The notes: generated by a model from the sequence alone, not told the origin. A stretch of DNA of 64,000 bases from Halomonas piscis (GCF_031886125.1 NZ_CP119391.1:2418001-2482000); one strand, 5' to 3'; numbered from the stretch's first letter, positions 51,328-61,041 are shown. A program made the numbers and translations.

Positions 51328-52641
51328 CTACCCCAGCGCCTTGACTAGCACCTTGGACTTGCGCGCGTGGTTATAGGCCTCGCGCTTGAGCGGCGGCAGA
51401 TCGTCCAGCGCCGCCGGCAGAAAGCCGCGCTCGGCAAACCAGTGGACGGTATGGGTGGTGAGCACAAACAACGAGCCGATGCCGCGCTGGCGGGCGCGCT
51501 CCTCGAGCGCTTCGATGAGACGCTCGCCCCGGGCACCGCCGCGGTAGTCGCGGTGCACCGCCACGCAGGCAATCTCGGCAACGTCCCTTTCGCCAAACAG
51601 CTGCAGCGCCCCGCAGCCGATGACCATGCCGTCGCGCTCGATGACCAGATAGTCGTCGATCTCGTGCTCCAGGCGCTCCCGGGAGCGGGCCACCAGCATG
51701 CCGCGCTGCTCCAGCGGCTCCAGAAGCTCCAGAAGCCCGGCCACGTCGGCCAGGGTGGCCGGGCGCAGCTGCTCGTAGCGGTGGCAGGTGATCATGGTGC
51801 CTACGCCGTCCCGGGTAAAAAGCTCGCCGAGCAGCGCCTCCTGATTGCGCCAGGACAGCAGGTGGGTGCGCGCCACGCCTTCCCGGGCGGCTGAGCAGGC
51901 CGCCTGAAGGTGGCGACCAAGCTCGCTTCCCGGCGCCGCCTGGTCGAGAAGCGGCATGGCGTCAGCCGGCGCCAGCTGGCGCAGCAGCGCCCCTTGCGCG
52001 TCGCGCACCCCGTCGGAATCGCCGAGCAGGATCAGCTTGTCGGCCCCAAGCGCCACGGCGGCGTGGCGGGCCACCTCGGCAGCGTCGAGGTCAAACACTT
52101 CGCCGGTACTGGAAAACCCCAGCGGCGGCAGCAGCACCAGCGAGCCCTGCTCCAAAAGCCCTTCTATGGCGCCGGCGCGCACCCGGCGCACCTCGCCGCT
52201 GTGATCAAAGTCGATGCCTTCGCGCACCCCCAGCGGCTTGGCGGTGACCAGGTTGCCCGATACCACCCCAAGCTCCACCCCGTGCAGCGGCGTGCTGGGC
52301 AGCCCCAGCGACAGCCGCGCCTCGAGCCACAGGCGCAGCCGGGCCGCGACCTGCTCCACCCGGCGCATGACAGCGGCATCGGCCACCCAGCGGCCGCTGA
52401 CGCGCTCGGGCACGATACCGTCAGCCTCGAGCGCGGCCTCGACCTGGGGACGAATGCCGAACACCAGCGTCAGGCGCACGCCCAGGGTGTGCAACAGCGC
52501 CAGATCCTGGATCAGCTGCTCGCCGCGCTCGGAGCCCAGCGCCTCGCCCTCCACCAGGATGACAAAGGTTCGCCCGCGGTGCGCGTTGATGTAGGGCGAC
52601 GCGTTGCGAAACCAGTCAACAAAGGGGAAGCGGGTGTCCAA
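51328..52641 (-). CDS. argA: amino-acid N-acetyltransferase (N-acetylglutamate synthase)
   Basis: First enzyme of arginine synthesis. The 437-residue protein has an amino-acid-kinase-like N-terminal domain (about 20-285) and a C-terminal GNAT acetyltransferase domain (about 290-437) with VAVHRDYRGGARGERLIEAL. It starts with TTG at 52641, which has GGAGA 9 nt upstream, and reads MDTRFPFVDWFRNASPYINA. Feedback inhibition by arginine is known for the family. No other arg genes are adjacent. Confidence 0.94.
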   Translation of the reverse strand: MDTRFPFVDWFRNASPYINAHRGRTFVILVEGEALGSERGEQLIQDLALLHTLGVRLTLVFGIRPQVEAALEADGIVPERVSGRWVADAAVMRRVEQVAARLRLWLEARLSLGLPSTPLHGVELGVVSGNLVTAKPLGVREGIDFDHSGEVRRVRAGAIEGLLEQGSLVLLPPLGFSSTGEVFDLDAAEVARHAAVALGADKLILLGDSDGVRDAQGALLRQLAPADAMPLLDQAAPGSELGRHLQAACSAAREGVARTHLLSWRNQEALLGELFTRDGVGTMITCHRYEQLRPATLADVAGLLELLEPLEQRGMLVARSRERLEHEIDDYLVIERDGMVIGCGALQLFGERDVAEIACVAVHRDYRGGARGERLIEALEERARQRGIGSLFVLTTHTVHWFAERGFLPAALDDLPPLKREAYNHARKSKVLVKALG

Positions 52642-52730
52642 GGGTGGCTCTCCGTCAGCGGCGGTTCATGTCAGGGTTACAGCGGAATTAGAAAACAGCG
52701 CGGGCGGAAAACACAAGGTCTTCCCCCCGG

Positions 52731-52760
52731 CAAAAAAAGTGCGGCGCCCGCAGGCGCCGC
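52731..52760 (-). terminator. Rho-independent terminator of the pit-type gene
   Basis: A perfect 8-bp stem (GCGGCGCC 52741-52748 with 52753-52760) with a 4-nt loop is followed on the minus strand by seven T residues (complement of 52732-52738). It lies 27 bp after the pit-type stop. Confidence 0.9.
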
Positions 52761-52786
52761 AAGACAGGCCCATATGCAGCGTTTGG

Positions 52787-54055
52787 TCAAGCGCCGAACA
52801 TCCCCTTGAACATGAAGAAAAAGAGGATGGCAAGGCCGGCGCCGGCGGGCAGAGTAATCAGCCAGGACATGGCGATGGTGCCCAGCACCCGCAGGTTGAG
52901 CGCGGTCATGCCCCGGGCAAGGCCCACTCCGAGCACCGCTCCCACCAGGGTGTGGGTGGTGGAAATCGGCAGGCCGGTGCCCGAGGCCAGCACGACCGTT
53001 GCGGCCGCTGCCAGGGTCGCGGCAAAGCCGCGGCTGGGCGTCAGCTCGGTAATGCGCGTGCCCACGGTGGCGATCACCTTGTGGCCGTAGGTGACCAGGC
53101 CCACCACGATACCGCCGCCGCCGAGCACCAGCACCCACCAGGGTACCACCGAGGCCTCGCCGATATTGCCGCCGCTTTGCACCACGTTGATCACCGCCGC
53201 CAGCGGCCCCACGGCGTTGGCAACGTCGTTGGAGCCGTGGGCAAAGGCCATGGCGCAGGCGGTAAACAGCATCAGCACGCCGAACACTTTTTCCACGTTG
53301 GCATAGCCGAACTGGTCTTCGCGGATGTGCACGTATTTCACCCGGCGCTCGAGCAGCATGCCGATACCGGTGACGGCGAGCCCCGCCACGGCCGACAGCC
53401 CCAGGCTTTGCAGAAAGCTGATGTGCAGGCCCACGTGCTTGAGCCCCTTGGTCATGGTCACCATGGCGACGATGAAGCCGACCAGAAACATGTAGAACGG
53501 CACATAGCGCCTGGCCGCCGCAAAGGGGTCGCGAGCGTCGAAAATCAGCATATGCACCGACTTGAACAGCACAAAGCCCACGGTGCCGGCCAGCACCGGC
53601 GAGACCACCCAGCTGGCGGCAATGGCGGTAACGGCCCCCCAGTCCACCGTGGAGGCGCCAAGCCCCGCCACGGCAAAGCCGACGATGGCCCCCACGATCG
53701 AGTGCGTGGTCGACACCGGCCAGCCCTTGAGCGACGCCATCAACAGCCAGGTGCCCGCCGCCAGCAGCGCCGCCAGCATGCCGTAGACCAGCAGGTGCGG
53801 ATCGTTTTCCAGCAGATCGGGGTCGATAATGCCCTTGCGGATGGTGTTGGTGACCTCGCCCCCGGCAAGCCAGGCGCCGAGAAACTCAAAGACCACCGCG
53901 ATCACGATGGCCTGCTTGATGGTGATGGCCCGAGACCCCACCGAGGTCCCCATGGCGTTGGCCACGTCGTTGGCCCCCACGCCCCAGGCCATGAAAAAGC
54001 CGAACGCACAGGCCAGGATGATGAGAACCTCGCCGTGCTGTGCGATAACCTGCAT
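52787..54055 (-). CDS. inorganic phosphate transporter, PiT family
   Basis: Low-affinity, cation-coupled inorganic phosphate carrier in the inner membrane. The 422-residue protein has about ten hydrophobic segments. Both copies of the family signature appear: GANDVANAMGTSVGSRAITI near 27-46 and GSNDVANAVGPLAAV in the second half. It follows the DUF47 gene by 11 bp on the same strand, the arrangement typical of pit with its PhoU-like partner. A terminator follows. Confidence 0.94.
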   Translation of the reverse strand: MQVIAQHGEVLIILACAFGFFMAWGVGANDVANAMGTSVGSRAITIKQAIVIAVVFEFLGAWLAGGEVTNTIRKGIIDPDLLENDPHLLVYGMLAALLAAGTWLLMASLKGWPVSTTHSIVGAIVGFAVAGLGASTVDWGAVTAIAASWVVSPVLAGTVGFVLFKSVHMLIFDARDPFAAARRYVPFYMFLVGFIVAMVTMTKGLKHVGLHISFLQSLGLSAVAGLAVTGIGMLLERRVKYVHIREDQFGYANVEKVFGVLMLFTACAMAFAHGSNDVANAVGPLAAVINVVQSGGNIGEASVVPWWVLVLGGGGIVVGLVTYGHKVIATVGTRITELTPSRGFAATLAAAATVVLASGTGLPISTTHTLVGAVLGVGLARGMTALNLRVLGTIAMSWLITLPAGAGLAILFFFMFKGMFGA

Positions 54056-54066
54056 GCCCTGCCCCC

Positions 54067-54747
54067 TTAGCGCGCAGTGAGAATCTGCAGACGACTGCCC
54101 ACGCGCTCGGCGCGGTCGGAAAGCTCGCCGATGCCGTCGATGATCTTGTAGAGAAAGACCACGTCCACCGGGGGCAGCTCGTCTTCCAGCTCAAAAAGCT
54201 GCCGGCGAATGGCGACCTGCTGGCCGTCGGTCTGGTTCTCCAGCACGTGAAGCTCGCGGATCATGTTTTGCATCACGTCGGCGACGTTACGGCCGAAGGC
54301 CGAATCCAGAAGCTCCTGGAGTTCCTCCAGCGCCTGGCGCGCCTGGGCCACGCACTTCACGCTGGTGCGGATGTAGTCGCGCATGGGGCCGGCCAGCGGC
54401 TCGGGTACCTGCATCTTGCGTCCGAGCATGATCCCGGTGATGTCGCGCACCTTGTTGGCGATCTTGTCCTGTACGCTGATCAGATCGAGCAAATCCGAAC
54501 GCGACACCGGCAGGAACATGGTGTTGGGCAGGTTCAGCCGCAGGTCAGTCTTGAGCTCGTCGGCCTCGTGCTCCAGGCGGGTGACGCTTTCGCGCAGCTT
54601 GGCGGCGCTGTCCCAGTCGCTTTCAAGGGACGCTTCAAAAAACGGCAGGAGCTGATCGGCACATTCGTTTGCCTTGACGATGTGCGCCAGCAGCGGCTGG
54701 AATGGCGAGCGGCCAAACATTGCGGAAAAAGGATTCGAGGTAACCAT
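54067..54747 (-). CDS. DUF47/PhoU-like protein (TIGR00153)
   Basis: 226-residue helical protein of the DUF47 family, thought to modulate the adjacent PiT transporter. Long amphipathic helices contain SRDLLDLISVQDKIANKVRD-like and DNQTDGQQVAIRRQLFELED-like segments (acidic, PhoU-type). It is translated just before the pit gene. The start is the ATG at 54747 with an AAAGGC site. A Pho-box-like repeat lies in the divergent region upstream. Confidence 0.88.
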   Translation of the reverse strand: MVTSNPFSAMFGRSPFQPLLAHIVKANECADQLLPFFEASLESDWDSAAKLRESVTRLEHEADELKTDLRLNLPNTMFLPVSRSDLLDLISVQDKIANKVRDITGIMLGRKMQVPEPLAGPMRDYIRTSVKCVAQARQALEELQELLDSAFGRNVADVMQNMIRELHVLENQTDGQQVAIRRQLFELEDELPPVDVVFLYKIIDGIGELSDRAERVGSRLQILTAR

Positions 54748-54851
54748 AAAAGCCTTTAAGCCCGTGGTGGAAAAACCTATTGTCGAAAAGCCCGAAAACG
54801 GCAGGCGCCAGTATAAAGACTGGCCCTGCCAGCGTCACAAAAACTTCGCCG

Positions 54852-54885
54852 GTTCATAAAAACTTCATCCGGCTGTCATACAGCG
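54852..54885 (+). promoter_or_regulatory. Pho-box-like direct repeats
   Basis: Three (T/G)TCAT pentamers occur with an exact 11-bp period (54853-54857, 54864-54868, 54875-54879), the last one inside CTGTCATA. PhoB binds direct repeats of the CTGTCAT type with 11-bp spacing. The site lies between divergent genes for phosphate transport (DUF47-pit) and a CYTH protein. No good -10 sits at the classical distance on either side, so this is tentative. Confidence 0.4.
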
Positions 54886-54918
54886 AAACGACGGCCATCC
54901 AGGGAGACAGCACACGCC

Positions 54919-55827
54919 ATGCCTCACCCAGCTTCTCAGCCGGACGCCCCGGCACCCAGGGAGATCGAACTCAAGCTGGCGCTCGCCCCCGGCGCCGCCG
55001 AACGCCTTGTACGCCATCCGCTGCTGGCCGACAGCGCCCCGGACGTCTCCGCGCTGGCCAATACCTACTTCGATACGCCCGCCGGCACTCTGGCCGCCGC
55101 CCGCATGGCGCTGCGCCTGCGCCGGGTAGACGGCATCACCCTGCAAACGCTGAAAACCGCCGGCCACGGCGGCGGCGGCCTTTCCACCCGAAACGAGTGG
55201 GAATGGGAAGTGGACGACAGCGCGCTGGACCTCGCCGGCCTTGCCGAGCTGGCCCCCATCCAGGCGCTAGAAGGCGACGTTCTGTCGCAGCTCGTGGCGC
55301 AGCTGCGCACCGACTTCACCCGTCGCCGCTACGAAGTTCGCTGCCGGCAAAGCGTAGTGGAAGTGGCGCTGGACGAAGGCGAGATCATCGCCGGCGAAGC
55401 CCGGGCGCCCATCCGCGAGCTGGAGCTGGAGCTCAAGGCCGGAAGCCCTGACGCCCTTTGGGAGCTGGCCGACGCGCTTGCCGGCACCGCGGCGCTGCGC
55501 CCGTCGGACAGCAGCAAGGCCGCCCGGGGCGAGGCGCTGGGCAGGGGCGACTGGCCGCTGCCCGAGGCGCACACCGCCGCTGAATGCTTTCACCTTGTCC
55601 TGCTCGCCCTGGACGCCTTCCACGACAGCGGCCGAGCGACTTTCCTCCATACGGCACGCAGCGCCCTGGCCGAGCTTGCCGACCATGAGCAGCTGGCCGG
55701 CGAAACAAGCGGCCCGGCGCAGCGCCTGCCCGGCGAGCTGGGCCAGGACGGCGAGCCCACCGTCGCCTTCGGTCGGGCCGCGCTCGCGCTGGCTCGCCAT
55801 TTCGCCCGGAGCGCGCCGCTGCGCTAA
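54919..55827 (+). CDS. CYTH-domain protein (inorganic triphosphatase-like)
   Basis: 302-residue protein with an N-terminal CYTH domain (about 14-205) and a C-terminal helical part with CHAD-like character. The hallmark EIELKL is at 15-20. Basic and acidic tunnel residues continue in LRLRRVDGITLQTLK, NEWEWEVD and REAPIRELELELK-like positions. Family members such as YgiF hydrolyse inorganic triphosphate. Its position opposite a phosphate transporter fits phosphate metabolism. The start at 54919 is the first convincing ATG, after AGGGAGA. Confidence 0.88.
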   Translation: MPHPASQPDAPAPREIELKLALAPGAAERLVRHPLLADSAPDVSALANTYFDTPAGTLAAARMALRLRRVDGITLQTLKTAGHGGGGLSTRNEWEWEVDDSALDLAGLAELAPIQALEGDVLSQLVAQLRTDFTRRRYEVRCRQSVVEVALDEGEIIAGEARAPIRELELELKAGSPDALWELADALAGTAALRPSDSSKAARGEALGRGDWPLPEAHTAAECFHLVLLALDAFHDSGRATFLHTARSALAELADHEQLAGETSGPAQRLPGELGQDGEPTVAFGRAALALARHFARSAPLR

Positions 55828-55911
55828 GCTGGCCCGAGCGATGTAACCATGACCCGGCATACCGCCGGGCCGACGCCGGCGCTATGCAGGCATGACACCG
55901 AAGGGAAGCCC

Positions 55912-56811
55912 ATGGAACTAAGACCCGGCCCGGAGGGGCTGCGCTCGCGCCTCTTTCACATTATTTTCGAGTCCGACACCCCCGCCGCCAAGGGTTTCGA
56001 CATTGCCCTGATCGCCACCATCCTGCTGGGCACCGCGGCCATCCTGCTGGACAGCGTTCTTGCCTACCATCAGCGCTTCGGCACGCTGTTCGACTATGTG
56101 GAGTGGTCGCTGACGGTGCTTTTTACCCTGGAGCTGGCGCTGCGGATTTACTGCCTGGAGCGGCGGTCGCTGTACCTCAAGAGCTTTTACGGCATCGTCG
56201 ATATGCTCGCGATCCTGCCCGCCTGGCTGGTGCTCGTCATCCCCGGCTCCCAGGGGCTGGTGATCATTCGCCTGCTGCGCGTGCTGCGGATTTTTCGCAT
56301 CCTGCGGCTGATGGAGTTCGTCGGCGAGGCGCAGCTGCTGCTGGACGCGGTGAAACGCAGCGCCCACCAGATTCTGCTGTTCTTTTTGAGCATTCTCATG
56401 GTGGTGACGCTGTTCGCCGCGCTGATGTACACCATCGAGCCGGCCTCGGCGGGCTTTTCCAGTATTCCCCGCTCGATCTATTGGGCGATCGTAAGCATGA
56501 CCACGGTGGGCTACGGCGATATCGTCCCCGTGACCGCGCTGGGCCAGGCGATTACCGTGCTGCTGATGCTGCTGGGGTATTCGATCATCGCCGTGCCCAC
56601 CGGGGTATTTTCCGCCCAGGTGATCCGCTCGATCCGCGCCGAGCGCTACTCCGACGAGGCCTGCCCCGGCTGCGGCCACGACCACCACGAAAAGCGCGCC
56701 TACTACTGCCTTTTGTGCGGCACCTGGCTTGACGAAAACAGCGAGGACCCGCGCCTGGCCGAAGACAAGGACGCGGATACCGACGAGGCTCCGCCCGCCA
56801 CGGATACCTAA
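55912..56811 (+). CDS. voltage-gated-like potassium channel with C-terminal zinc-ribbon-like motif
   Basis: Six-helix ion channel of 299 residues. S1-S3 lie at about 30-105, S4 is arginine-rich (VIIRLLRVLRIFRILRLMEF at 117-136), S5 at 153-173. The potassium filter TVGYGD is at 198-203 and S6 at 212-236. After S6 the cytosolic tail has CPGC (251-254) and CLLC (266-269), a likely zinc ribbon, then an acidic end. AAGGGA precedes the ATG at 55912. Selectivity for potassium is inferred from the filter. It is convergent with the yciO-like gene, stop codons 4 bp apart. Confidence 0.9.
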   Translation: MELRPGPEGLRSRLFHIIFESDTPAAKGFDIALIATILLGTAAILLDSVLAYHQRFGTLFDYVEWSLTVLFTLELALRIYCLERRSLYLKSFYGIVDMLAILPAWLVLVIPGSQGLVIIRLLRVLRIFRILRLMEFVGEAQLLLDAVKRSAHQILLFFLSILMVVTLFAALMYTIEPASAGFSSIPRSIYWAIVSMTTVGYGDIVPVTALGQAITVLLMLLGYSIIAVPTGVFSAQVIRSIRAERYSDEACPGCGHDHHEKRAYYCLLCGTWLDENSEDPRLAEDKDADTDEAPPATDT

Positions 56812-56815
56812 CCGA

Positions 56816-57442
56816 CTAGTACTCGCGGAAGGGCGTGACGTCGCCGCGCCCTTCGCGCACGATCACCGGCGGCAGCTCGCGCAGATCGATCACGCTGGTG
56901 GGCTCCAGATGGCAGGCGCCGCCGTCGATGATCAGATCCAGGTGCGCGCCGAAGCGCTCGCGGATAGCGTCGGCATCGGTCATCGGCAGGTCATCGTCCA
57001 CGGGAATCAGCGTCACGCTCATCAGCGGCTGGCCCAGCGCCTGGAGCAGAGCGTTGGTGATGCGGTGATCGGGCACGCGCACGCCGATGGAGCGGCGCTT
57101 GGGGTGCAGCAACAGGCGCGGCACCTCGCCGGTCGCCGTCAGAATATAGGTATAGGGCCCCGGGGTATGCGCCTTGAGCAGGCGGAATTCGGCATTGTCC
57201 AGCTTGGCGTAGGTGCCGATCTCGGAAAGGTCCGAGCACACCAGGGTAAAGTTGTGCTTCTGATCCAGCGAGCGCAGCCACTTGATCTTCTCGATGGCCT
57301 TCTTTTCGCCCAGGTGGCAGCCCAGGGCATAGCCCGAGTCGGTGGGATACGCGATCACCCCGCCCCGGCGAATAATCTCCACGGCTTGGTCGATCAGGCG
57401 CTTCTGGGGGGTTTCCGGATGGATCTGGAAAAACTGGCTCAT
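56816..57442 (-). CDS. yciO: YciO-like Sua5/TsaC-family protein
   Basis: Protein of the YrdC/Sua5 family related to L-threonylcarbamoyladenylate synthase. The 208-residue product has an N-terminal PTDSGYALGCHL and SKxR-like positions, then RSIGVRVPDHRI and LIIDGGACHLEPTSVIDL. YciO is thought to be separate from the tRNA-modifying TsaC and its role is not settled. It lies downstream of rnm on the same strand, as in E. coli. The 74-bp gap is strikingly AT-rich and may hold a promoter. Confidence 0.9.
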   Translation of the reverse strand: MSQFFQIHPETPQKRLIDQAVEIIRRGGVIAYPTDSGYALGCHLGEKKAIEKIKWLRSLDQKHNFTLVCSDLSEIGTYAKLDNAEFRLLKAHTPGPYTYILTATGEVPRLLLHPKRRSIGVRVPDHRITNALLQALGQPLMSVTLIPVDDDLPMTDADAIRERFGAHLDLIIDGGACHLEPTSVIDLRELPPVIVREGRGDVTPFREY

Positions 57443-57516
57443 TGTCGCCTCTCCCTGTGGTTAACAGCTTGTTATTAACAATAGCGTTATTGAGAAAACG
57501 TTGTTAAAAAACCGTT

Positions 57517-58422
57517 TTAGCTCAGACGCAGCCGCGGGTGCTGCCATATCGGCGGCGCCGCGGTGCGCGGCACCGCGCTCATGCTGCCCGGCGCGGCGTG
57601 GCCGCCAGGGGCGTGGAAATCGCTGCCGATAGAAGCGTACATCCCGCGCTCCACCAGCTGGCGCGCCAGGTCCCGGGTCGCGTCCGGGTTCTGCTGGCCG
57701 CTGACCAGCTCCACCGCCTGGCCGCCGGCCTCGGCAAAGCGGTCCATCAGCAGGCCGCGCTTGCGCCGGGTCAGACCGTAGCGCAGCGGGTGCGCCAGCG
57801 CGGCGACGCCCCCGGCGTCCAGAATCCAGCCCACGGCCTCGCCGATTTCCGGCCACTGGGCCTTGACGTCGCCCTTCTTGCCGCTGCCCAGGTAGCGCTT
57901 GAACGCCTCGGGAAAGTCCTTCACCAGGCCGTCGGCCACCAGCGCCCGAGCAAAGTCCGGCCGCCCCAGCGGGCGCTCGCTGCCCGCCTGGGCGCGCGCC
58001 TTGGCCAGGGCGTCTGCCAGGCCGGCCTTTTCCAGCCGCTCGGCGATGACGCCGGCGCGCTCGATTCTCGCCCGGCGCTGATGCTCGAGCCCTTCTACCA
58101 GCGCTCCCCGGGGGCCGTCGGGCACCAGCGCCACCACGTGAATGCCCACGCCCCGCCAGCGGGTGGAAAGTTCGCTGCCCGGCATAAAGCCGATGCCCGC
58201 GTCCCGCGCCGCCGCTGCCGCCTCGGCCACGCCGTCCATGGTGTCATGGTCGGTCAGCGCCACGTGCTCAAGGCCACGCTCGGCGCACAACGCTACCAGT
58301 TCGGCCGGCGACAGCGCGCCGTCGGAGGCCGTGGAGTGCAGGTGGAAATCCAGCGGGTAGCGGCGATCGGCATCCAGAGCAACGGGCAGTGATAAAGGCG
58401 ACAGTGATAAGGACATGGGCAT
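57517..58422 (-). CDS. rnm: RNase AM (PHP-domain 5'-3' exoribonuclease)
   Basis: PHP-domain phosphoesterase of 301 residues (YciV/TrpH type), known in E. coli to trim 5' ends of rRNA and act as a 5'-3' exoribonuclease. Metal-binding motifs are visible: [10 protein letters not shown] near 26-35, [10 protein letters not shown] near 54-63, [10 protein letters not shown] and SDFHAPGG. It starts at an ATG at 58422 with a short Ser/Leu-rich lead. It is followed by yciO; the yciI-like gene is divergent. Confidence 0.92.
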   Translation of the reverse strand: MPMSLSLSPLSLPVALDADRRYPLDFHLHSTASDGALSPAELVALCAERGLEHVALTDHDTMDGVAEAAAAARDAGIGFMPGSELSTRWRGVGIHVVALVPDGPRGALVEGLEHQRRARIERAGVIAERLEKAGLADALAKARAQAGSERPLGRPDFARALVADGLVKDFPEAFKRYLGSGKKGDVKAQWPEIGEAVGWILDAGGVAALAHPLRYGLTRRKRGLLMDRFAEAGGQAVELVSGQQNPDATRDLARQLVERGMYASIGSDFHAPGGHAAPGSMSAVPRTAAPPIWQHPRLRLS

Positions 58423-58573
58423 GACGCCGTGTGAGGAGTTTGTCAGAATGCCGCTTGCCAGAACACGGGTTTCTGGCGGCGCGCTGCGCCACGGCTATGC
58501 CGCCATAGTGCGGGCTCGGGCCAGAGCGGTCAATTGCGCCTTGTCCCTGCTTCCCTCTCGAGGAGTTATCCCC

Positions 58574-58873
58574 ATGCTTTACGCCATCATCAGCGAAGAC
58601 ATCGAACAGAGCCTGGAGCGCCGCCTGGCCGCCCGCCCGGAGCACCTGGCCCGGCTCGAGGCCCTGCGCGACGCCGGTCGGCTGGTGCTGGCCGGCCCCC
58701 ATCCGGCCATCGATGCCGAAAGCCCCGGCGAAGCGGGCTTCAGCGGCAGCCTCGTGGTGGCCGAGTTTGAAAGCCTCGAGGCCGCCCAGGCCTGGGCCGA
58801 CGCCGACCCCTACGTGGCTGCCGGCGTCTATGCCCGGGTCAGCGTCAAGCCGTTCAACAAAGCGCTGCCCTGA
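58574..58873 (+). CDS. YciI-like protein
   Basis: 99-residue protein of the YciI family (dimeric alpha-beta barrel fold, function not established). It starts [18 protein letters not shown] and carries the family's GPHPA loop with a conserved histidine and [26 protein letters not shown] is well placed before the ATG at 58574; a longer frame from 58415 is not coding. It lies near rnm-yciO, as yci genes do in enterobacteria, but is divergent from them. Confidence 0.9.
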   Translation: MLYAIISEDIEQSLERRLAARPEHLARLEALRDAGRLVLAGPHPAIDAESPGEAGFSGSLVVAEFESLEAAQAWADADPYVAAGVYARVSVKPFNKALP

Positions 58874-59025
58874 AGCGGCGCCTGCCCAGCGAGGCCTTTT
58901 CGCCGGCGCGTTTTTCACAAAGGCTGTGGAAAACTCTGTGAAAAGCCGGCGGACGCTTTGCTCCAGGGCAGAAGTCGCGCCCGGCTCAACAAATTGATTA
59001 TTTTTTAACCACGACGGATGCTTTC

Positions 59026-61041
59026 TTGACCCACGCAAACGGCGAGATGCGCTTTCCTCCCCTGCCCGCGCTTGAGGCCCTCGAACGCCCGGCGCTGGGC
59101 TGGGAAAACGGCGCGCCGCACTCCCAAGCCTTTGATGACGTTTACTTTTCCCGCCAGGACGGGCGTGCGGAGACCGAGCACGTTTTCCTTGACGCCAACC
59201 ATCTGCCCCAGCGCTTCGCCGCCTGGCGCGAAGCCCGCGCCTTTGTCATCGGCGAGACCGGCTTCGGCACCGGGCTCAACATGCTGTGCGCCTGGGCCTG
59301 CTTTGTACGACAGGCCCCGCCCGGCGCTCGGCTGCACCTGATATCCACAGAAAAATACCCGCTTGCGCGCGCCAGCCTCGCCCGGGCGCTCGGCGCCTGG
59401 CCCGAACTCGACGCTTACGCCGAGGCGCTTGGCCGCCAGTGGCCGAACGCCGTCGCCGGCATTCACCGGCTGCGGCTGGATGAGCGCGTCACTCTGGACC
59501 TGCACTTTGGCGACGCCGCCGAGCGGCTGAGACTTCTGGACGGCAAGGTGGACGCCTGGTTTCTCGACGGCTTTGCCCCGGCGCAGAACCCCGACATGTG
59601 GCAGCCTGAGCTGTTTGCCGCCATGGCCGCGCGCTCTCGCCCCGGCGCCACCTTTGCCACCTTTACCTGCGCCGGCATGGTCAAGCGCGGGCTGAAGGCG
59701 GCGGGCTTTGAGTGGAAAAAAGTGCCCGGCTACGGGCGCAAGCGCGAGATGCTTGCCGGCCACATCGACGCGCCGCCCGTCGATACCCGCCGCCAGGCCA
59801 CGCCCTGGTTTACCCCACCGGCTGCCCGGGCGGCGCAAAGCGCCGTCGTTGTCGGCGCGGGCATTGCCGGTGCCAGCACGGCCGACGCCCTGGCTCGACG
59901 CGGCGTCAAGGTTACCGTGGTGGAAAAAGCCGCGCCGGCGTCGGGCGGCTCGGGCAACCGCCAGGGCGCGCTTTACGTCAAGCTGGCGGCGGACACCAGC
60001 CTGCAAAGCCGCTTTTACCTGGCCGGGCTCGAGCACAGCCGCCGCTGGCTGGAAGCCCTCGACCCCGGCCACACCCTGTGGCAGCCAAGCGGCGTGCTTC
60101 AGCTGGCGCCGGGGTCGAAAGAAGCCGCCCGCCAGCGGCGCTTTTGCGCCCACCACCCGCTACCGGAGGCGCTGGTAGCGCTGCGAAAGCCGCGGGACTG
60201 GCGGGAAAACGTCGGCGAGGACACCCCCGTCGAGCAGGGGCTTTACTATTCACAGGCGGGCTGGGTGCGCCCGGCGGCGCTGTGCCATCGCCTGCTGGCG
60301 CGCCCCGGCGTTACGCTCAAATACGGCGAGGCCGTCGCGCTCGAGCAGGCGGACAGCGGCTGGCGCGTGGTTCTGGCCGGCGGCCAGGCGCTTGAGGCCG
60401 ATCAGGTGGTCATCGCCAGCGCCCATCTGGCCAACGGCTTTGCCCAGACCGAAGCGCTGCCGCTGCAGCCGGTGCGCGGCCAGGTCAGCGAAATACCGCT
60501 GCCCGACGGCGTCGCGAGCCCTGCCCAGGTAGTATGCGCCAAAGGCTACGCGCCGCCGGCGCTTGACGGCGTGCTTACCGTCGGGGCGAGCTTTGTGCCC
60601 AACGACACCGACAGCCGGCTGCGCGCGGAAGACCACGCCCATAATCTTGACGAGCTGAAAGCGATGCTGCCGGAGCTTTATCGGGCGCTTGAGGATGCCG
60701 GCGCCGCGCTTGACCCGGCCAGGATGCCGGGCCGGGCGGCGATCCGCGCGGCCAGCCCGGACAAGACGCCCTACGCCGGCCCGGTGCCGGACGCCGACGC
60801 CTGGGCCGCGGACTACGCCGCTCTGGCCAAGGATGCCACCCGGACGTTCAGCGCGCCGGGGCAGCACTTTCCCGGCCTGTGGATCAGCGCCGCCCACGGT
60901 TCGCGCGGGCTCGCCAGCGCCCCGCTGTGCGCCGAAATTATCGCCTCGCGCCTCTGTGACGAGCCGCTGCCCGTGGAGGGGCCGCTGGCCGACCACCTGC
61001 ACCCCGGCCGGCGGCTGATCCGCGCGCTCGAGCGCGGCTAG
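59026..61041 (+). CDS. mnmC: bifunctional tRNA 5-methylaminomethyl-2-thiouridine biosynthesis protein
   Basis: Last steps of mnm5s2U34 synthesis in tRNA. The 671-residue protein fuses a methyltransferase (about 60-250, GETGFGTGLNML at 74-85, DGFAPAQNPDMW) with an FAD-dependent oxidase (about 270-640, dinucleotide motif VVVGAGIAGASTA near 274). SGGSGNRQGALYVKL and the closing SAHGSRGLASAPL are family marks. It appears to begin with TTG at 59026; the ATG at 59047 is an alternative that removes seven residues. Its stop overlaps that of the convergent yheU-like gene. Confidence 0.94.
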   Translation: MTHANGEMRFPPLPALEALERPALGWENGAPHSQAFDDVYFSRQDGRAETEHVFLDANHLPQRFAAWREARAFVIGETGFGTGLNMLCAWACFVRQAPPGARLHLISTEKYPLARASLARALGAWPELDAYAEALGRQWPNAVAGIHRLRLDERVTLDLHFGDAAERLRLLDGKVDAWFLDGFAPAQNPDMWQPELFAAMAARSRPGATFATFTCAGMVKRGLKAAGFEWKKVPGYGRKREMLAGHIDAPPVDTRRQATPWFTPPAARAAQSAVVVGAGIAGASTADALARRGVKVTVVEKAAPASGGSGNRQGALYVKLAADTSLQSRFYLAGLEHSRRWLEALDPGHTLWQPSGVLQLAPGSKEAARQRRFCAHHPLPEALVALRKPRDWRENVGEDTPVEQGLYYSQAGWVRPAALCHRLLARPGVTLKYGEAVALEQADSGWRVVLAGGQALEADQVVIASAHLANGFAQTEALPLQPVRGQVSEIPLPDGVASPAQVVCAKGYAPPALDGVLTVGASFVPNDTDSRLRAEDHAHNLDELKAMLPELYRALEDAGAALDPARMPGRAAIRAASPDKTPYAGPVPDADAWAADYAALAKDATRTFSAPGQHFPGLWISAAHGSRGLASAPLCAEIIASRLCDEPLPVEGPLADHLHPGRRLIRALERG

